Shown here: positions 1-9,053 of the stretch, piece after piece | Position numbering within the stretch: the stretch's first letter is position 1 | Layout: the number at the start of each line of letters is the position of its first letter | Assembly (NCBI GenBank): GCA_027068485.1 | Contig: JAMOSB010000022.1 | Location: forward strand, 1 to 64,000 | DNA length: 64,000 nucleotides | Direction of reading: 5' to 3' | Source: Sulfurovum sp. | GTDB taxonomy: Bacteria; Campylobacterota; Campylobacteria; Campylobacterales; Sulfurovaceae | Position numbers and translations under genes: made by a program | Notes under the pieces: generated by a model | What the model was told of the DNA's origin: nothing | The model's database searches: none | The model's input: the letters and a program-made list of their open reading frames with translations, nothing else

Positions 1-100
1 AGTTTGAATTGTAAATGGGTAGCTAAAATATTAAGTTTTGTAAATAGAGGTGAAAAATCTTTTCTTAACCTCCTATATTTAGGGTAAGTTCTTTAGTTTT

Positions 101-826
101 TTATTTTATTTGGTGCGAAAGGTGAGTATTTAATACTTTTTCTTGATTAATTTTACCTATGGCTTTATACTCAAAGTTTATGTATAACTCATCTTCTAAC
201 ACTTCACAAGGATTATCCTCTAAGATTACAAATCTTCGCTCTTTCTCACTTGTGGCTTTGTTGTTGTTTTGTTCTGTTTGAGCCTCTTTGAGTTTGAAGT
301 GTATTGTTTTGTCATCCACTTTAAAACGATAGTCTCTAAAATACTCTCCACTCTTTATGTAGTATTGGTCGCTATTTACCCAGTGGAGTTTGACCTCTTC
401 ACCCTCATAAGGTATGGCATAGGTATCTTTTTTGTATCGTCGTAGGCTTACAAAATCCCCATCTTTGTAGTATCTACTAAAAAATGTAGCCAAGTGAGAA
501 AAAACTTCATTTTCAAGGTTAGAAGATGATGAGGTAGAAGATAGTTTATCTTTTAACTCTTTTACCTTTGGAAGTGTTTCGGGGTCTGCCCCAAGAGATT
601 GTGCTTGTTGAATTGCTTCATCTAACTCTTTTTGTATAGAGTTATTATTATTTGCACTAAAGGCACTTGCTACACTTGATAGAAGCTCTTTATCTAAAAA
701 CTCATTTATCTCTTTGCTCTTCGTATTCATAATACGATAGATACCAAAGTCCAAGTCACTCTGGTCAAGTTGGAATATCTCGTTTAGTATTTTTAGTAGT
801 TTCTTTTGATTTTCAGTTTTATTCAT
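101..826 (-). pseudogene. Truncated N-terminal fragment of a DNA methyltransferase (type III/Mod-like)
   Basis: The 241-residue product has the N-terminal region typical of large site-specific adenine methyltransferases of restriction-modification systems, with the FGIYRIMN segment near residue 27, the DQYYIKSGEYFRDYRFK block around residues 153-170 and the KERRFVILE block. It ends abruptly after NTHLS, where family members (several hundred residues longer, carrying the SAM-binding and catalytic motifs) continue. No other frame between positions 1 and 100 restores the family sequence, so no catalytic domain is present. The stretch is much richer in A and T than the genes to its right. I infer a decayed, horizontally acquired gene; a programmed short protein is less likely. 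Confidence 0.7.
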
Positions 827-900
827 TTGCTAACCCTTTATAAACAAATATTTTAGCAAAACAAACCTAACCACCCCCTACTTTATTTAAAATTCTAAAT

Positions 901-1476
901 CTACAGTAGATGCCCCATCTGCTCTTTTTTGACCTGTAGGTAGTGGGCATTTTTGGGGTTTGGGGTGATCTGGATGGGGAGGCGTTCGACGATCTCTACC
1001 GCGTGGAGGCTCTCTATTTTGGCAGGGTTGTTGGTGAGGAGGCGGATGCGGGTGACTCCAAAGTGTGCGAGGATAAACTCCACCACCTCATAGGTGCGTT
1101 CATCAGCTCTAAAGCCTAGCTGATGGTTCGCTTCAACTGTGTCGAGTCCAGTATCTTGAAGGGCGTAGGCGTTGACTTTGTTTAGTAGTCCGATATTGCG
1201 TCCCTCTTGGCGGTGGTAGATGACCATTCCACCCTCTTGGGCGATCATCGCAAGGGCAAACTGTAGCTGTTCACCACAGTCACACTTGAGGGAGCCAAGG
1301 GCATCCCCTGTGAGGCATTCAGAGTGAACACGCACGATAGGGGCATCATGCTCTTGATTGAAACCATCAGTGAAGATTGCAAGATGCTCTTTTTCGCCCT
1401 CTTTGAAGGCTTGTATCTTAAAGGTACCATATTTGGTAGGGAGGGTGGCAGTTTGTGATAGTGCGATATGATTCAT
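901..1476 (-). CDS. ribA: GTP cyclohydrolase II
   Basis: This 191-residue protein opens the riboflavin pathway by converting GTP to a diaminopyrimidine ribosyl phosphate, formate and pyrophosphate. It shows the zinc-binding cysteines in the LKCDCGEQ segment (near residues 64-69), the HRQEGRNIGL catalytic motif and the LLTNNPAKI nucleotide-binding motif. The length fits a stand-alone RibA without a fused RibB domain. The start ATG has no Shine-Dalgarno sequence. A TATAAT box lies only 7 bases upstream of it, which suggests a leaderless or nearly leaderless transcript. The gene is divergent from hemB. Confidence 0.95.
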   Translation of the reverse strand: MNHIALSQTATLPTKYGTFKIQAFKEGEKEHLAIFTDGFNQEHDAPIVRVHSECLTGDALGSLKCDCGEQLQFALAMIAQEGGMVIYHRQEGRNIGLLNKVNAYALQDTGLDTVEANHQLGFRADERTYEVVEFILAHFGVTRIRLLTNNPAKIESLHAVEIVERLPIQITPNPKNAHYLQVKKEQMGHLL

Positions 1477-1483
1477 AGGTAGG

Positions 1484-1489
1484 ATTATA
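1484..1489 (-). promoter_or_regulatory. -10 promoter box of ribA
   Basis: Read on the minus strand this is TATAAT followed by CCTACCT and then the ribA ATG. Transcription would begin about at the start codon, so there is no room for a ribosome-binding site. Confidence 0.55.
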
Positions 1490-1533
1490 CTTGAAAATCA
1501 GAAATTAAAAATTAAAAATTAACATTTTTAGTG

Positions 1534-1539
1534 TAGAAT
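1534..1539 (+). promoter_or_regulatory. -10 promoter box of hemB
   Basis: TAGAAT lies 25 bases before the hemB start, preceded by an A/T-rich tract with short AAAATT direct repeats at 1502-1520, the usual look of a Campylobacterota vegetative promoter. No clear -35 box is visible, as is common in this group. Confidence 0.5.
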
Positions 1540-1564
1540 AGTCAAAAAAATTTAAGGCTATCCT

Positions 1565-2536
1565 ATGTTTTCCCGTTTTAGAAGAAGAAGAATTAACCCC
1601 GTCCTCAGAGACCTCCTCCAAGAGACCCACCTCAGTGTCAATGACCTCATCTATCCTCTCTTTGCACGCAGTGGTAGCGGGATCAAGACAGAGGTAAGCT
1701 CTATGCCTGGTGTCTTTCAGATGAGTATCGATGAGATCGTCAAGGAGTGTAGCACCCTCAAAACCCTAGGGATCTACTCAGTGATCTTGTTTGGTATCCC
1801 TGACACCAAAGACTCTGTAGGCTCCGATGCGATGTGTGAGCATGGGATTATCGCTCAGACCATTCGAGCGATCAAATCGGCACATCCAGAGATGTTTGTC
1901 GTGACCGATCTATGCTTTTGTGAATACACCGACCATGGACACTGTGGGGTACTCGACCCCGTCTTGGAGACCGTAGACAATGACATCACGCTAGACAACC
2001 TCGCCAAACAAGCCCTTATCCACGCCAAAGCAGGTGCCGATATGATCGCTCCAAGTGGGATGATGGATGGGATGATGGGAGCGATCCGTAGAGGGCTTGA
2101 TGAGGGGGGCTTTGTCAATCTACCCATTATGAGCTACTCCACCAAGTTCGCCTCGGCATACTATGGACCATTCCGTGATGTAGCAGAGAGTAGCCCAAGC
2201 TTTGGGGATAGACGCTCCTATCAGATGAACCCTGCCAACCGTGAAGAGGCGATAGCTGAGAGTGTTGCTGATGAGCGGGAGGGAGCAGATATCCTTATGG
2301 TCAAGCCCGCCCTCGCCTACCTCGATATCATCCGTGATGTCAAAAACCACACCCACCTCCCCCTCGCTGTCTACAATGTCTCAGGAGAGTATGCCATGCT
2401 CAAGGCTGCTGCCAAGGCAGGAGTCATCGACTATGAGCGGGTAATGATGGAGACCATGATCGCCTTCAAACGAGCAGGAGCCGATATCATCATCACCTAC
2501 CACGCCAAAGAGGTCGCTGAAGTGTTACAAAAGTAG
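1565..2536 (+). CDS. hemB: Porphobilinogen synthase (5-aminolevulinate dehydratase)
   Basis: HemB condenses two 5-aminolevulinate molecules to porphobilinogen, the common precursor of heme and of the corrin ring made by the cob genes at 35.8-45.6 kb. The 323-residue protein has the metal-binding cysteine cluster CFCEYTDHGHC (near residue 118), the first active-site lysine just before FASAYYGPF, and the Schiff-base lysine in LMVKPALAY near residue 247. The cysteine cluster points to the zinc-dependent form. Length is normal and the gene stands alone on the plus strand. Confidence 0.96.
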   Translation: MFSRFRRRRINPVLRDLLQETHLSVNDLIYPLFARSGSGIKTEVSSMPGVFQMSIDEIVKECSTLKTLGIYSVILFGIPDTKDSVGSDAMCEHGIIAQTIRAIKSAHPEMFVVTDLCFCEYTDHGHCGVLDPVLETVDNDITLDNLAKQALIHAKAGADMIAPSGMMDGMMGAIRRGLDEGGFVNLPIMSYSTKFASAYYGPFRDVAESSPSFGDRRSYQMNPANREEAIAESVADEREGADILMVKPALAYLDIIRDVKNHTHLPLAVYNVSGEYAMLKAAAKAGVIDYERVMMETMIAFKRAGADIIITYHAKEVAEVLQK

Positions 2537-2557
2537 CACCTCTCTAGGCTCTTTCCC

Positions 2558-2578
2558 CCTTAGAGACCCACTCTAAGG
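2558..2578 (+). terminator. Possible hairpin terminator after hemB
   Basis: CCTTAGAG and CTCTAAGG form an 8-bp stem around a 5-base loop, 22 bases after the hemB stop. A clear T tract does not follow, so it may be a weak terminator or only an mRNA 3'-end hairpin. Confidence 0.3.
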
Positions 2579-2640
2579 CTCTACGCTCCTCCTCTTATGT
2601 TAAAATTATCCTATGATCCATAGAAGAAGGAGCCTCTATC

Positions 2641-5079
2641 ATGAACACCTCACACCTCGTTGACACCCTGCCCCTTGAGAATGATGCTATCCGCCATCTC
2701 CATGATTCACAACATCTTGCAACGATGGGGAGCTGGGAGTTTGACTTTGCGACAGCGAAGTTCTGGTGGTCGGATGAGGCGTACCGTATCTTTGAGCTAG
2801 ACCCCAAGAGTGTCGGGGACTCCTATGAGGAGTTTCTCGCGGTGGTACACCCCGATGATCGCAACTTCTTAGAACGCGCCCACCTCGACTCAGTCAAGCA
2901 CCACGCATCCTACAATATCAACCACCGCTTACGCTTTGCAGATGGGCGTATCAAACATATCAATGAGCGGTGTAAACCTGTCTATGATGCCAAAGGACAC
3001 CCCACACGCTTTATTGGGAGTATCCAAGATATCACCGAACACCTAGAGATACAAGAGCAGTACCGTATCTTCTTTGAACGCACAGGGATGGGGGTCGTCA
3101 TCATTGAAAAAGATGGTACCCTCTCACTAGTCAACCAAGCCTTCGCAGACTTCGCCAAGAGTACCCCCGAAACACTGATGGGCAAATCCTTTCTCATCGG
3201 CGTTCATAATAATGACAAAGGTAGACTCTGGGAGTATCACCAACAACGCATACGAGGGGAGACAGTACCTGAGCGGTATGAGTTTGACTTTGTAGCCATC
3301 GATGGAGAACAGGGTACTGCTCTAATCAATGCCTACTTCCTCCAGCAAACCTCTCAGACCCTTATCTCCGCTATCGATATCACCGACCGTAAAGTCAAAG
3401 AGAAACAGCTTCTTCAGTCTGCCAAGGTCTTTGAGAACCTCATCGAGGGGATTATTATCACCGATAATCAGACCCATATCATCGCCGTCAACCCCGCCTT
3501 TACCAAGATCACAGGATTTGAGAGAGAGGAGGTACTAGGCAAAAGTACCAAGATCCTCCAGTCAGGAGAGCATGATAAGGCATTTTATCAGCGGATGTGG
3601 GACTCACTCGATCGTTCAGGGGAGTGGCAAGGGGAGGTCTGGAACAAGCACAAAAATGGAGAGATATACCCTGAGCTACTCTCTATCAGTACCATTGATG
3701 ATGGTGAGGGGAAGGTGGTCAACTATATCGCCGTCTTCTCCGATATCTCCAAGATCAAAAAGACCGAAGAGAAGCTCTGGTTTCTTGCCCACCACGACCC
3801 CCTCACCCACCTCCCCAACCGCCTTATGCTCCAAGAACGACTCGAACATGTCCTAGAGAAGATGGATAGAGAACAGAGCAAAGTTGCCCTGCTCTTTATC
3901 GACCTTGACCGCTTCAAAGAGATCAATGATAGCTTTGGACACCCCAGTGGAGATCTCCTTCTTCAAACCATCGCCAAACGACTCAGTATCCTGATGCGTC
4001 GAGAGGATACCATCGCCCGTATCAGTGGGGATGAGTTTGTCATCCTCATCGAAAATGTCAAACAGACCCAAAGCCTCATACAGATCACCAAAAAGATACT
4101 CCAAGAGGTGAGTCGTCCTATCCTCTTAGAGAAGCATGAGGTGACCATCACCGCAAGTATTGGGATCGCCATGGGACCTGTCAATGGACACGATGCCACC
4201 ACTCTGCTCAAAAATGCCGATACCGCCCTCTACCGAGCCAAAGCCTCAGGACGAGACAACTTTGAGTTCTTCTCCCAAGAGATGAGTGAGTCAAGCTTTG
4301 AACTCCTCCTGCTTCACAATGCCCTACGCAATGCCATCAAACGCAATGAGTTTACCCTCTACTACCAACCGCAAGTCGATATCGTGTCACAAGAGGTACT
4401 CGGTACAGAAGCCCTACTCCGTTGGGATCATCCCGATCTCGGCGCTATCTCTCCTGAGGAGTTTATCCCTATCGCAGAGGATATGGGACTCATCAATGCC
4501 ATTGGAGAGTGGGTACTCTACCAAGCGTGTACCCAGATGAAGCAGTGGGTCGATGCGGGAATTCCCCTCACCCATATCGCTGTCAACCTCTCAGGCAAAC
4601 AGCTCGAAGATCCCAAAATCCTCCCCATTGTCCAACAAGCACTCATCAAGACAGGACTCGATGCGAAGTTTTTGGAGTTAGAGATCACCGAAAGTACCCT
4701 CATCAATGAAAAAGCCTATTTGAGTGTCCTAAAGACACTCAAAGCATTAGGGATTCGTATCTCTATCGATGACTTTGGGACAGGCTACTCCTCCCTCTCC
4801 CGCCTCAAACACCTCCCTATCGATAAGCTCAAAATTGACCGCTCCTTTATCCAAAACCTTATCAATGATACCGATAACAAAGCGATCATCAAGACCATTA
4901 TCGCCCTTGCCCGTAACCTCAAGCTCGATATCATCGCAGAGGGGGTCGAGACCCAAGAGGAGGCGGACTTCCTCCTCAGCCAAGGGTGCCATAAGATCCA
5001 AGGCTTCCTCCATAGCAAACCACTCACCGCCCGAGAGCTTGAAGTGTGGCTGATAGGCTACCTCAAGCTAGAGGGGTAG
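2641..5079 (+). CDS. PAS-PAS-PAS-GGDEF-EAL cyclic-di-GMP signalling protein
   Basis: This 812-residue cytoplasmic protein has three PAS-like sensor segments (about residues 20-135, 140-255 and 262-375), a diguanylate cyclase domain (about 385-540) and an EAL phosphodiesterase domain (about 560-805). The cyclase signature reads SGDEF near residue 462, an accepted active variant. The EAL domain keeps EALLRW, the LELEITE motif, DDFGTGYSSL, the KIDRSFI lysine and IAEGVET, so it is probably active in c-di-GMP breakdown. There are no transmembrane segments, so the signal is probably intracellular, for example redox or a bound cofactor. A good ribosome-binding site, AGAAGGAG, precedes the ATG. Its last 12 bases overlap the 3' end of pabB on the other strand. 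Confidence 0.92.
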   Translation: MNTSHLVDTLPLENDAIRHLHDSQHLATMGSWEFDFATAKFWWSDEAYRIFELDPKSVGDSYEEFLAVVHPDDRNFLERAHLDSVKHHASYNINHRLRFADGRIKHINERCKPVYDAKGHPTRFIGSIQDITEHLEIQEQYRIFFERTGMGVVIIEKDGTLSLVNQAFADFAKSTPETLMGKSFLIGVHNNDKGRLWEYHQQRIRGETVPERYEFDFVAIDGEQGTALINAYFLQQTSQTLISAIDITDRKVKEKQLLQSAKVFENLIEGIIITDNQTHIIAVNPAFTKITGFEREEVLGKSTKILQSGEHDKAFYQRMWDSLDRSGEWQGEVWNKHKNGEIYPELLSISTIDDGEGKVVNYIAVFSDISKIKKTEEKLWFLAHHDPLTHLPNRLMLQERLEHVLEKMDREQSKVALLFIDLDRFKEINDSFGHPSGDLLLQTIAKRLSILMRREDTIARISGDEFVILIENVKQTQSLIQITKKILQEVSRPILLEKHEVTITASIGIAMGPVNGHDATTLLKNADTALYRAKASGRDNFEFFSQEMSESSFELLLLHNALRNAIKRNEFTLYYQPQVDIVSQEVLGTEALLRWDHPDLGAISPEEFIPIAEDMGLINAIGEWVLYQACTQMKQWVDAGIPLTHIAVNLSGKQLEDPKILPIVQQALIKTGLDAKFLELEITESTLINEKAYLSVLKTLKALGIRISIDDFGTGYSSLSRLKHLPIDKLKIDRSFIQNLINDTDNKAIIKTIIALARNLKLDIIAEGVETQEEADFLLSQGCHKIQGFLHSKPLTARELEVWLIGYLKLEG

Positions 5080-6042
5080 ATAGATCTTATCTTGAAGCTC
5101 TTGATACTCTCTGAGTGGATCAGAGTCGAGGGTGATCCCTCCGCCACTATGGTAGTAGAGTTGCTCCCCTTGCTTCTGGATAAAGCGTATCATCACACTA
5201 GAGCGTAGTGACTCCCCATCAAAGACCCCAAAGACCCCCGTATAGAACCCCCGCTTACTAGGCTCAAGCTCCTCAATGATCTCAACGGTGCGTCGTTTGG
5301 GTGTCCCCGTGATAGACCCCGCAGGTAAAATCTGAGAGAGGAGTCTTCCGATACCATCACGCCAATCATCAGGGAGTTGGGCGGTGACCTTGGAGCTTAC
5401 CTGCAACAGACGCTTACGCCCCGCTTCTATCTCCTCTACATAGCGAAACCGCTCCACACGCACCCTATGACCAACAATCCCCAAATCATTACGCATCAAA
5501 TCGACAATCATCACATGCTCTGCCATCTCTTTGCTATCAGCCAAGATGCGTGCTTTGGCATCGGGGAGTGAGGCATCAATCGTCCCCTTCATCGGATAGG
5601 TCGCAATCGTCTCCCCCTCGATCTCCACAAAGCGTTCGGGAGAGAAGCAGATAAACTGATCTTTGAAGTAGAGCTTAAACTTCGCCTTGGCATGGGTAAA
5701 GATCTCATGGAGGCTCAGTGTCGTCTCGATGGGAGTCTTAAAGGTGAGATTGAGTAGATAGGTGTTGCCTTGGCGTATCTCATGAAGTACCCGCAAGAGT
5801 CGCTTCTCATAGGAGGCAAACGCATAGGGGGTGGTGGTGAGGTGTGTGGGGGGAGTTGCTCCATTGGGGGTGTCGTTACGCCACCCCTCTAGCTTGTAGT
5901 AGATCTGCTCATCGAGTCTATCGAGTGGTTGGGCAAAGAGCTTGGATTTGTCAAACGAGATGACAAACAAAAAGGGGCGACGCGACGCACCCAAGCGATC
6001 GATCGTCTCAAACCCCTCCTCTTGTGACAACCACTCCTGCAC
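5068..6042 (-). CDS. pabB: Aminodeoxychorismate synthase component I
   Basis: This 324-residue chorismate-binding enzyme makes 4-amino-4-deoxychorismate for folate synthesis. Family landmarks are YPMKGT (with the lysine typical of PabB), the DLMRNDLG segment and PAGSITGTPK near the C-terminus. The N-terminal domain is shorter than in Escherichia coli PabB, as in other Campylobacterota. The start is a GTG 3 bases after the pyrB stop, so translation is probably coupled to pyrB. Family members include anthranilate synthase TrpE, but the motifs and the absence of trp neighbours favour PabB. Confidence 0.88.
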   Translation of the reverse strand: MQEWLSQEEGFETIDRLGASRRPFLFVISFDKSKLFAQPLDRLDEQIYYKLEGWRNDTPNGATPPTHLTTTPYAFASYEKRLLRVLHEIRQGNTYLLNLTFKTPIETTLSLHEIFTHAKAKFKLYFKDQFICFSPERFVEIEGETIATYPMKGTIDASLPDAKARILADSKEMAEHVMIVDLMRNDLGIVGHRVRVERFRYVEEIEAGRKRLLQVSSKVTAQLPDDWRDGIGRLLSQILPAGSITGTPKRRTVEIIEELEPSKRGFYTGVFGVFDGESLRSSVMIRFIQKQGEQLYYHSGGGITLDSDPLREYQELQDKIYLPL

Positions 6043-6045
6043 AGC

Positions 6046-6924
6046 TTAGGCATCCAGTAGCAGTAGCTTCAAGATCGCCATACGCATATAGACCCCATTT
6101 TTGACCTGCTCTAGTACCTTACAGCGAGGGTCTTGGAGTACCGCATCACTGATATCGATATTACGCATCACAGGACCTGGGTGGAGGATGAGAAGCTCCC
6201 GATCTCCTAGACGATCATGGTCGATACAGTAGTGCGTCGCATACGCTCCATAGTCATCAAATATCGGTGTGGCGTGGCGTTCGAGTTGGGCTCTGAGGCT
6301 CATCACCACATCAACACGATCGAGTACCTCATCGAGGCTCTCATACTGCGGAAGGTCACTTAGTGGCATAAAGGGCTTGGGTGCGACGAGTAGCACCTCC
6401 ATCCCCATGCGTCGAAGGAGCCGTATCCCTGAGCTTGCCACACGCGAGCTGATGATATCTCCGACTATGGCGATGCGTTTGCCTCGTACCTCACCCCCAA
6501 AATGCTCCACCATCGTAAAGAGATCTAGTAGGGCTTGAGTGGGGTGGGCGTAGTTGCCTGCACCTGCATTGATAACAGGGGTCATCTCCAGATCAGCAAG
6601 GATTTGTGGGGTGTCGTTTTGGGAGTGGCGGATAATCACCCCATCAGGCTCCATCGCACAGAGGTTGGCAAAGGTATCCTCCAGACTCTCCCCCTTTTTG
6701 GTAGAGGAGCGTGAGGGGTCAAGATGTACCACCGATGCCCCCAATCGCTTCGCAGCGACCTCAAAAGAGCTTCGTGTCCGTGTCGATGCCTCAAAAAAGA
6801 GGGTAATGAGCAGTTTATCTCGAAGTAGTTGTGGGGGGCGTTGTGCCTTAAAAGCTCTAGCATCAGCCAAAAGCTGTGCGATCTGAGCATCTGAGAAGTT
6901 ATCGGTATCGACAAGGTGTTGCAT
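6046..6924 (-). CDS. pyrB: Aspartate carbamoyltransferase catalytic chain
   Basis: PyrB joins carbamoyl phosphate and aspartate in pyrimidine synthesis. The protein shows the carbamoyl-phosphate motif FFEASTRTRSSFE near residue 44, the NAGAGNYAHPTQALLDL block and LHPGPVMRN near the C-terminus. The open frame extends to a TTG at 6951, but I chose the ATG at 6924 because AAAGGA lies 6 bases upstream of it and because a TATAAT box overlaps the TTG. The protein is then 292 residues. The gene lies between alr and pabB on the same strand. Confidence 0.95.
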   Translation of the reverse strand: MQHLVDTDNFSDAQIAQLLADARAFKAQRPPQLLRDKLLITLFFEASTRTRSSFEVAAKRLGASVVHLDPSRSSTKKGESLEDTFANLCAMEPDGVIIRHSQNDTPQILADLEMTPVINAGAGNYAHPTQALLDLFTMVEHFGGEVRGKRIAIVGDIISSRVASSGIRLLRRMGMEVLLVAPKPFMPLSDLPQYESLDEVLDRVDVVMSLRAQLERHATPIFDDYGAYATHYCIDHDRLGDRELLILHPGPVMRNIDISDAVLQDPRCKVLEQVKNGVYMRMAILKLLLLDA

Positions 6925-6950
6925 CACTATCCTTTGGGTTGGGTTGTGCA

Positions 6951-6956
6951 ATTATA
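6951..6956 (-). promoter_or_regulatory. -10 promoter box of pyrB
   Basis: TATAAT on the minus strand, in the short gap between alr and pyrB. It would give pyrB-pabB their own transcript with a leader of about 20 bases carrying the AAAGGA ribosome-binding site. Confidence 0.5.
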
Positions 6957-6967
6957 ACAAACTTCGC

Positions 6968-7972
6968 CTAAACCACCACCCGTGGGATCTGAGGAGAGAG
7001 GGCAGTGAGAATCTCATAGGAGATCGTCCCAAACTGCACTGCAACCGCTTGGGCATCACGCAAGATACAGACCTCTTTGCGCCTGCTAGGTAGCGTGATA
7101 AAATCCATCGAGACACGCCCCACGACCGCTAACCCCTCAGCCGTGACAAAAGGGGTCGCACTCTGCCCCCGAAACCACCCATCACCATACCCCAAATCGT
7201 AAGTCGAGACCTCCATCTCCTCAGAGGCGACAAAGTCCCCACCATACCCTACCCGCTCTCCTGCGTGAAGCCTACGGGTAGCGACACGGGTGGCATAGAG
7301 TGAGAGTACGGGCTTGAGCGGTGTAGACTCAAATGGGCTGGAGAGTTCGCTATAACCATAAGCCCCTATCCCTACACGCACCAGATCCTCTCTACAACAA
7401 GCCGTACGCAAAAGCCCCGCAGAGTTGTGTGAGTGGAACCGCGCCCCACCAAAACCCGCCTCTTTGAGACGCTGTTTGACCGCGTCAAACTGCTTAGATT
7501 GCCAAAAAAACTCTGAGCTTAGCTCATCTGCACTCCGAAAGTGTGTCATCACCCCCACAAGCTCCAAGCCTCTTGCCCGAATCTCTCCCAACGCCTCCTC
7601 TAACTCATGAGGTAAAATCCCATTACGGTGCATCCCTGTATCGACTTTTAGCTCTACTTTTGAGCCTACCTCTGCACGACCAATCGCCTCAAGACTATTG
7701 AGTGCAAAGGTATAATGTGGGTGGTTGCGGGCATCTCCCCCCAAGATCAATATCGTCTCAAAAAGCCTGCTAATACGCTCCGCTTCCGTGCTATCTTTGA
7801 CCACCGCATGCTTCACCCCAAACACTGATGCAAGGTGGGCAATCTCTTCGAGTCCATGCCCATAAGCGTTGTCTTTGAGGACGATTGCGAGATGCTCTAC
7901 ACCCCCACTCCTCTTGCTGAGATAGGTTAGGTTATGATAGAAGTTTGCTCTGTTTAGTCTGATAGTTGCCAT
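6968..7972 (-). CDS. alr: Alanine racemase
   Basis: The 334-residue PLP enzyme supplies D-alanine for peptidoglycan. The PLP lysine lies in [10 protein letters not shown] (near residue 33; most family members read KANAYGHG), and VGIGAYGYS and the catalytic-tyrosine segment VGYGGDF follow. The protein is slightly short for the family, as in relatives. TATAAT at 7978-7983 is separated from the ATG by just CGCGT, which leaves no space for a leader or ribosome-binding site, so the message is probably leaderless. Confidence 0.92.
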   Translation of the reverse strand: MATIRLNRANFYHNLTYLSKRSGGVEHLAIVLKDNAYGHGLEEIAHLASVFGVKHAVVKDSTEAERISRLFETILILGGDARNHPHYTFALNSLEAIGRAEVGSKVELKVDTGMHRNGILPHELEEALGEIRARGLELVGVMTHFRSADELSSEFFWQSKQFDAVKQRLKEAGFGGARFHSHNSAGLLRTACCREDLVRVGIGAYGYSELSSPFESTPLKPVLSLYATRVATRRLHAGERVGYGGDFVASEEMEVSTYDLGYGDGWFRGQSATPFVTAEGLAVVGRVSMDFITLPSRRKEVCILRDAQAVAVQFGTISYEILTALSPQIPRVVV

Positions 7973-7977
7973 ACGCG

Positions 7978-7983
7978 ATTATA
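7978..7983 (-). promoter_or_regulatory. -10 promoter box of alr, abutting the start codon
   Basis: The minus strand reads TATAAT, CGCGT, ATG. With normal spacing between the -10 box and the transcription start, the RNA would begin at or within a base or two of the A of the start codon. Confidence 0.55.
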
Positions 7984-8038
7984 GCCAATTAAGTTAAGAT
8001 TGAGTAAGATTTTTAAAAGAGTTTCCCAAAGGAGTACT

Positions 8039-9052
8039 ATGAGAGTCCTACCCGCAGAGTGGCAGAGGCAACGCACTGTCCTGCTCTCCTTCCCCCACGA
8101 ACAGACCGATTGGCATGACCCTGAAGATCCACAGAAGCTTCAAGCCTCCCTCTCCCCCTTTGTCCGTATTGCACAAGCGATCGCCTACAATGAAGCGGTC
8201 TATATCCTCTGTCACGATCGAACCGCCATCGCATCTCTCTTCTGCTCAACACACAATATGACCTTCATCGAGATCGAGACCAACGATACATGGATACGCG
8301 ACTATGGCTATATCAGTCTCAAAGAGGAGGGGCTTCTACAGCTCTTAGACTTCACCTTTAATGGGTGGGGTGGGAAGTTTGAAGCCTCACTCGACAACCG
8401 TGCCAATGCCACCCTCCACCGTAAGGGCTATATGGGTACCACCCCCCTGACCACCCTCCCCTTCGTCCTAGAGGGGGGGTCGATCGAGAGTGATGGAGCA
8501 GGGACGATCCTCACCACCTCCGCTTGTCTGTGCAACCCCAACCGCAATGGCGGACTGAGCAAAACCATCCTAGAGCAGAGGCTTCAAGAGTACCTCGGAG
8601 CCAAGCGGGTACTCTGGCTAGACCACGGCTACCTCGCAGGAGATGACACCGATTCACACATCGACACCCTCGCACGCTTTGTGAGCCGTGACACCATCGT
8701 CTATCTCCAGTGTAGCGACCCCCAAGATGAACACTATACCGCACTCCAAGCCATGGAGCAGGAGCTTCACACCTTCCGTACCCTAGCGGGTACCCCCTAC
8801 ACCCTTATCCCTCTTCCGATGACTGCACCTATCTACAATGAGGAGGGTAGACGACTCCCCGCCACCTACGCCAACTTCCTCATCACCAACCATGCCCTAC
8901 TCTACCCCACCTATGGTGACCGTGCCGATAAGCGTGTAGGTGAACTATTCAAGCACCTCTTCCCCGATAGAGAGATCATCCCCATCAACTCTCGCAAACT
9001 CATCGAACAAGGCGGGAGCCTCCACTGCTCGACGATGCAAATAGCACAGTGA
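8039..9052 (+). CDS. aguA: Agmatine deiminase
   Basis: AguA hydrolyses agmatine to N-carbamoylputrescine and ammonia. The product belongs to the peptidyl-arginine deiminase-like amidinotransferase family. It has the WIRDYGY and EGGSIESDG segments, the DSHIDTLARF block around the catalytic histidine and the nucleophile cysteine in GGSLHCSTMQ at the C-terminus. An open frame reaches a TTG at 8000, but the ATG at 8039 has AGGAG 4 bases upstream and begins the conserved LPAEW sequence, giving 337 residues. It works with the amidase at 9726-10598. Confidence 0.93.
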   Translation: MRVLPAEWQRQRTVLLSFPHEQTDWHDPEDPQKLQASLSPFVRIAQAIAYNEAVYILCHDRTAIASLFCSTHNMTFIEIETNDTWIRDYGYISLKEEGLLQLLDFTFNGWGGKFEASLDNRANATLHRKGYMGTTPLTTLPFVLEGGSIESDGAGTILTTSACLCNPNRNGGLSKTILEQRLQEYLGAKRVLWLDHGYLAGDDTDSHIDTLARFVSRDTIVYLQCSDPQDEHYTALQAMEQELHTFRTLAGTPYTLIPLPMTAPIYNEEGRRLPATYANFLITNHALLYPTYGDRADKRVGELFKHLFPDREIIPINSRKLIEQGGSLHCSTMQIAQ

Positions 9053-9053
9053 T

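Noticed and set aside
5068-6042. Anthranilate synthase component I (trpE) as the identity of this gene
   Set aside because: The short length, the YPMKGT lysine motif and pyrimidine and cell-wall neighbours rather than trp genes favour pabB.
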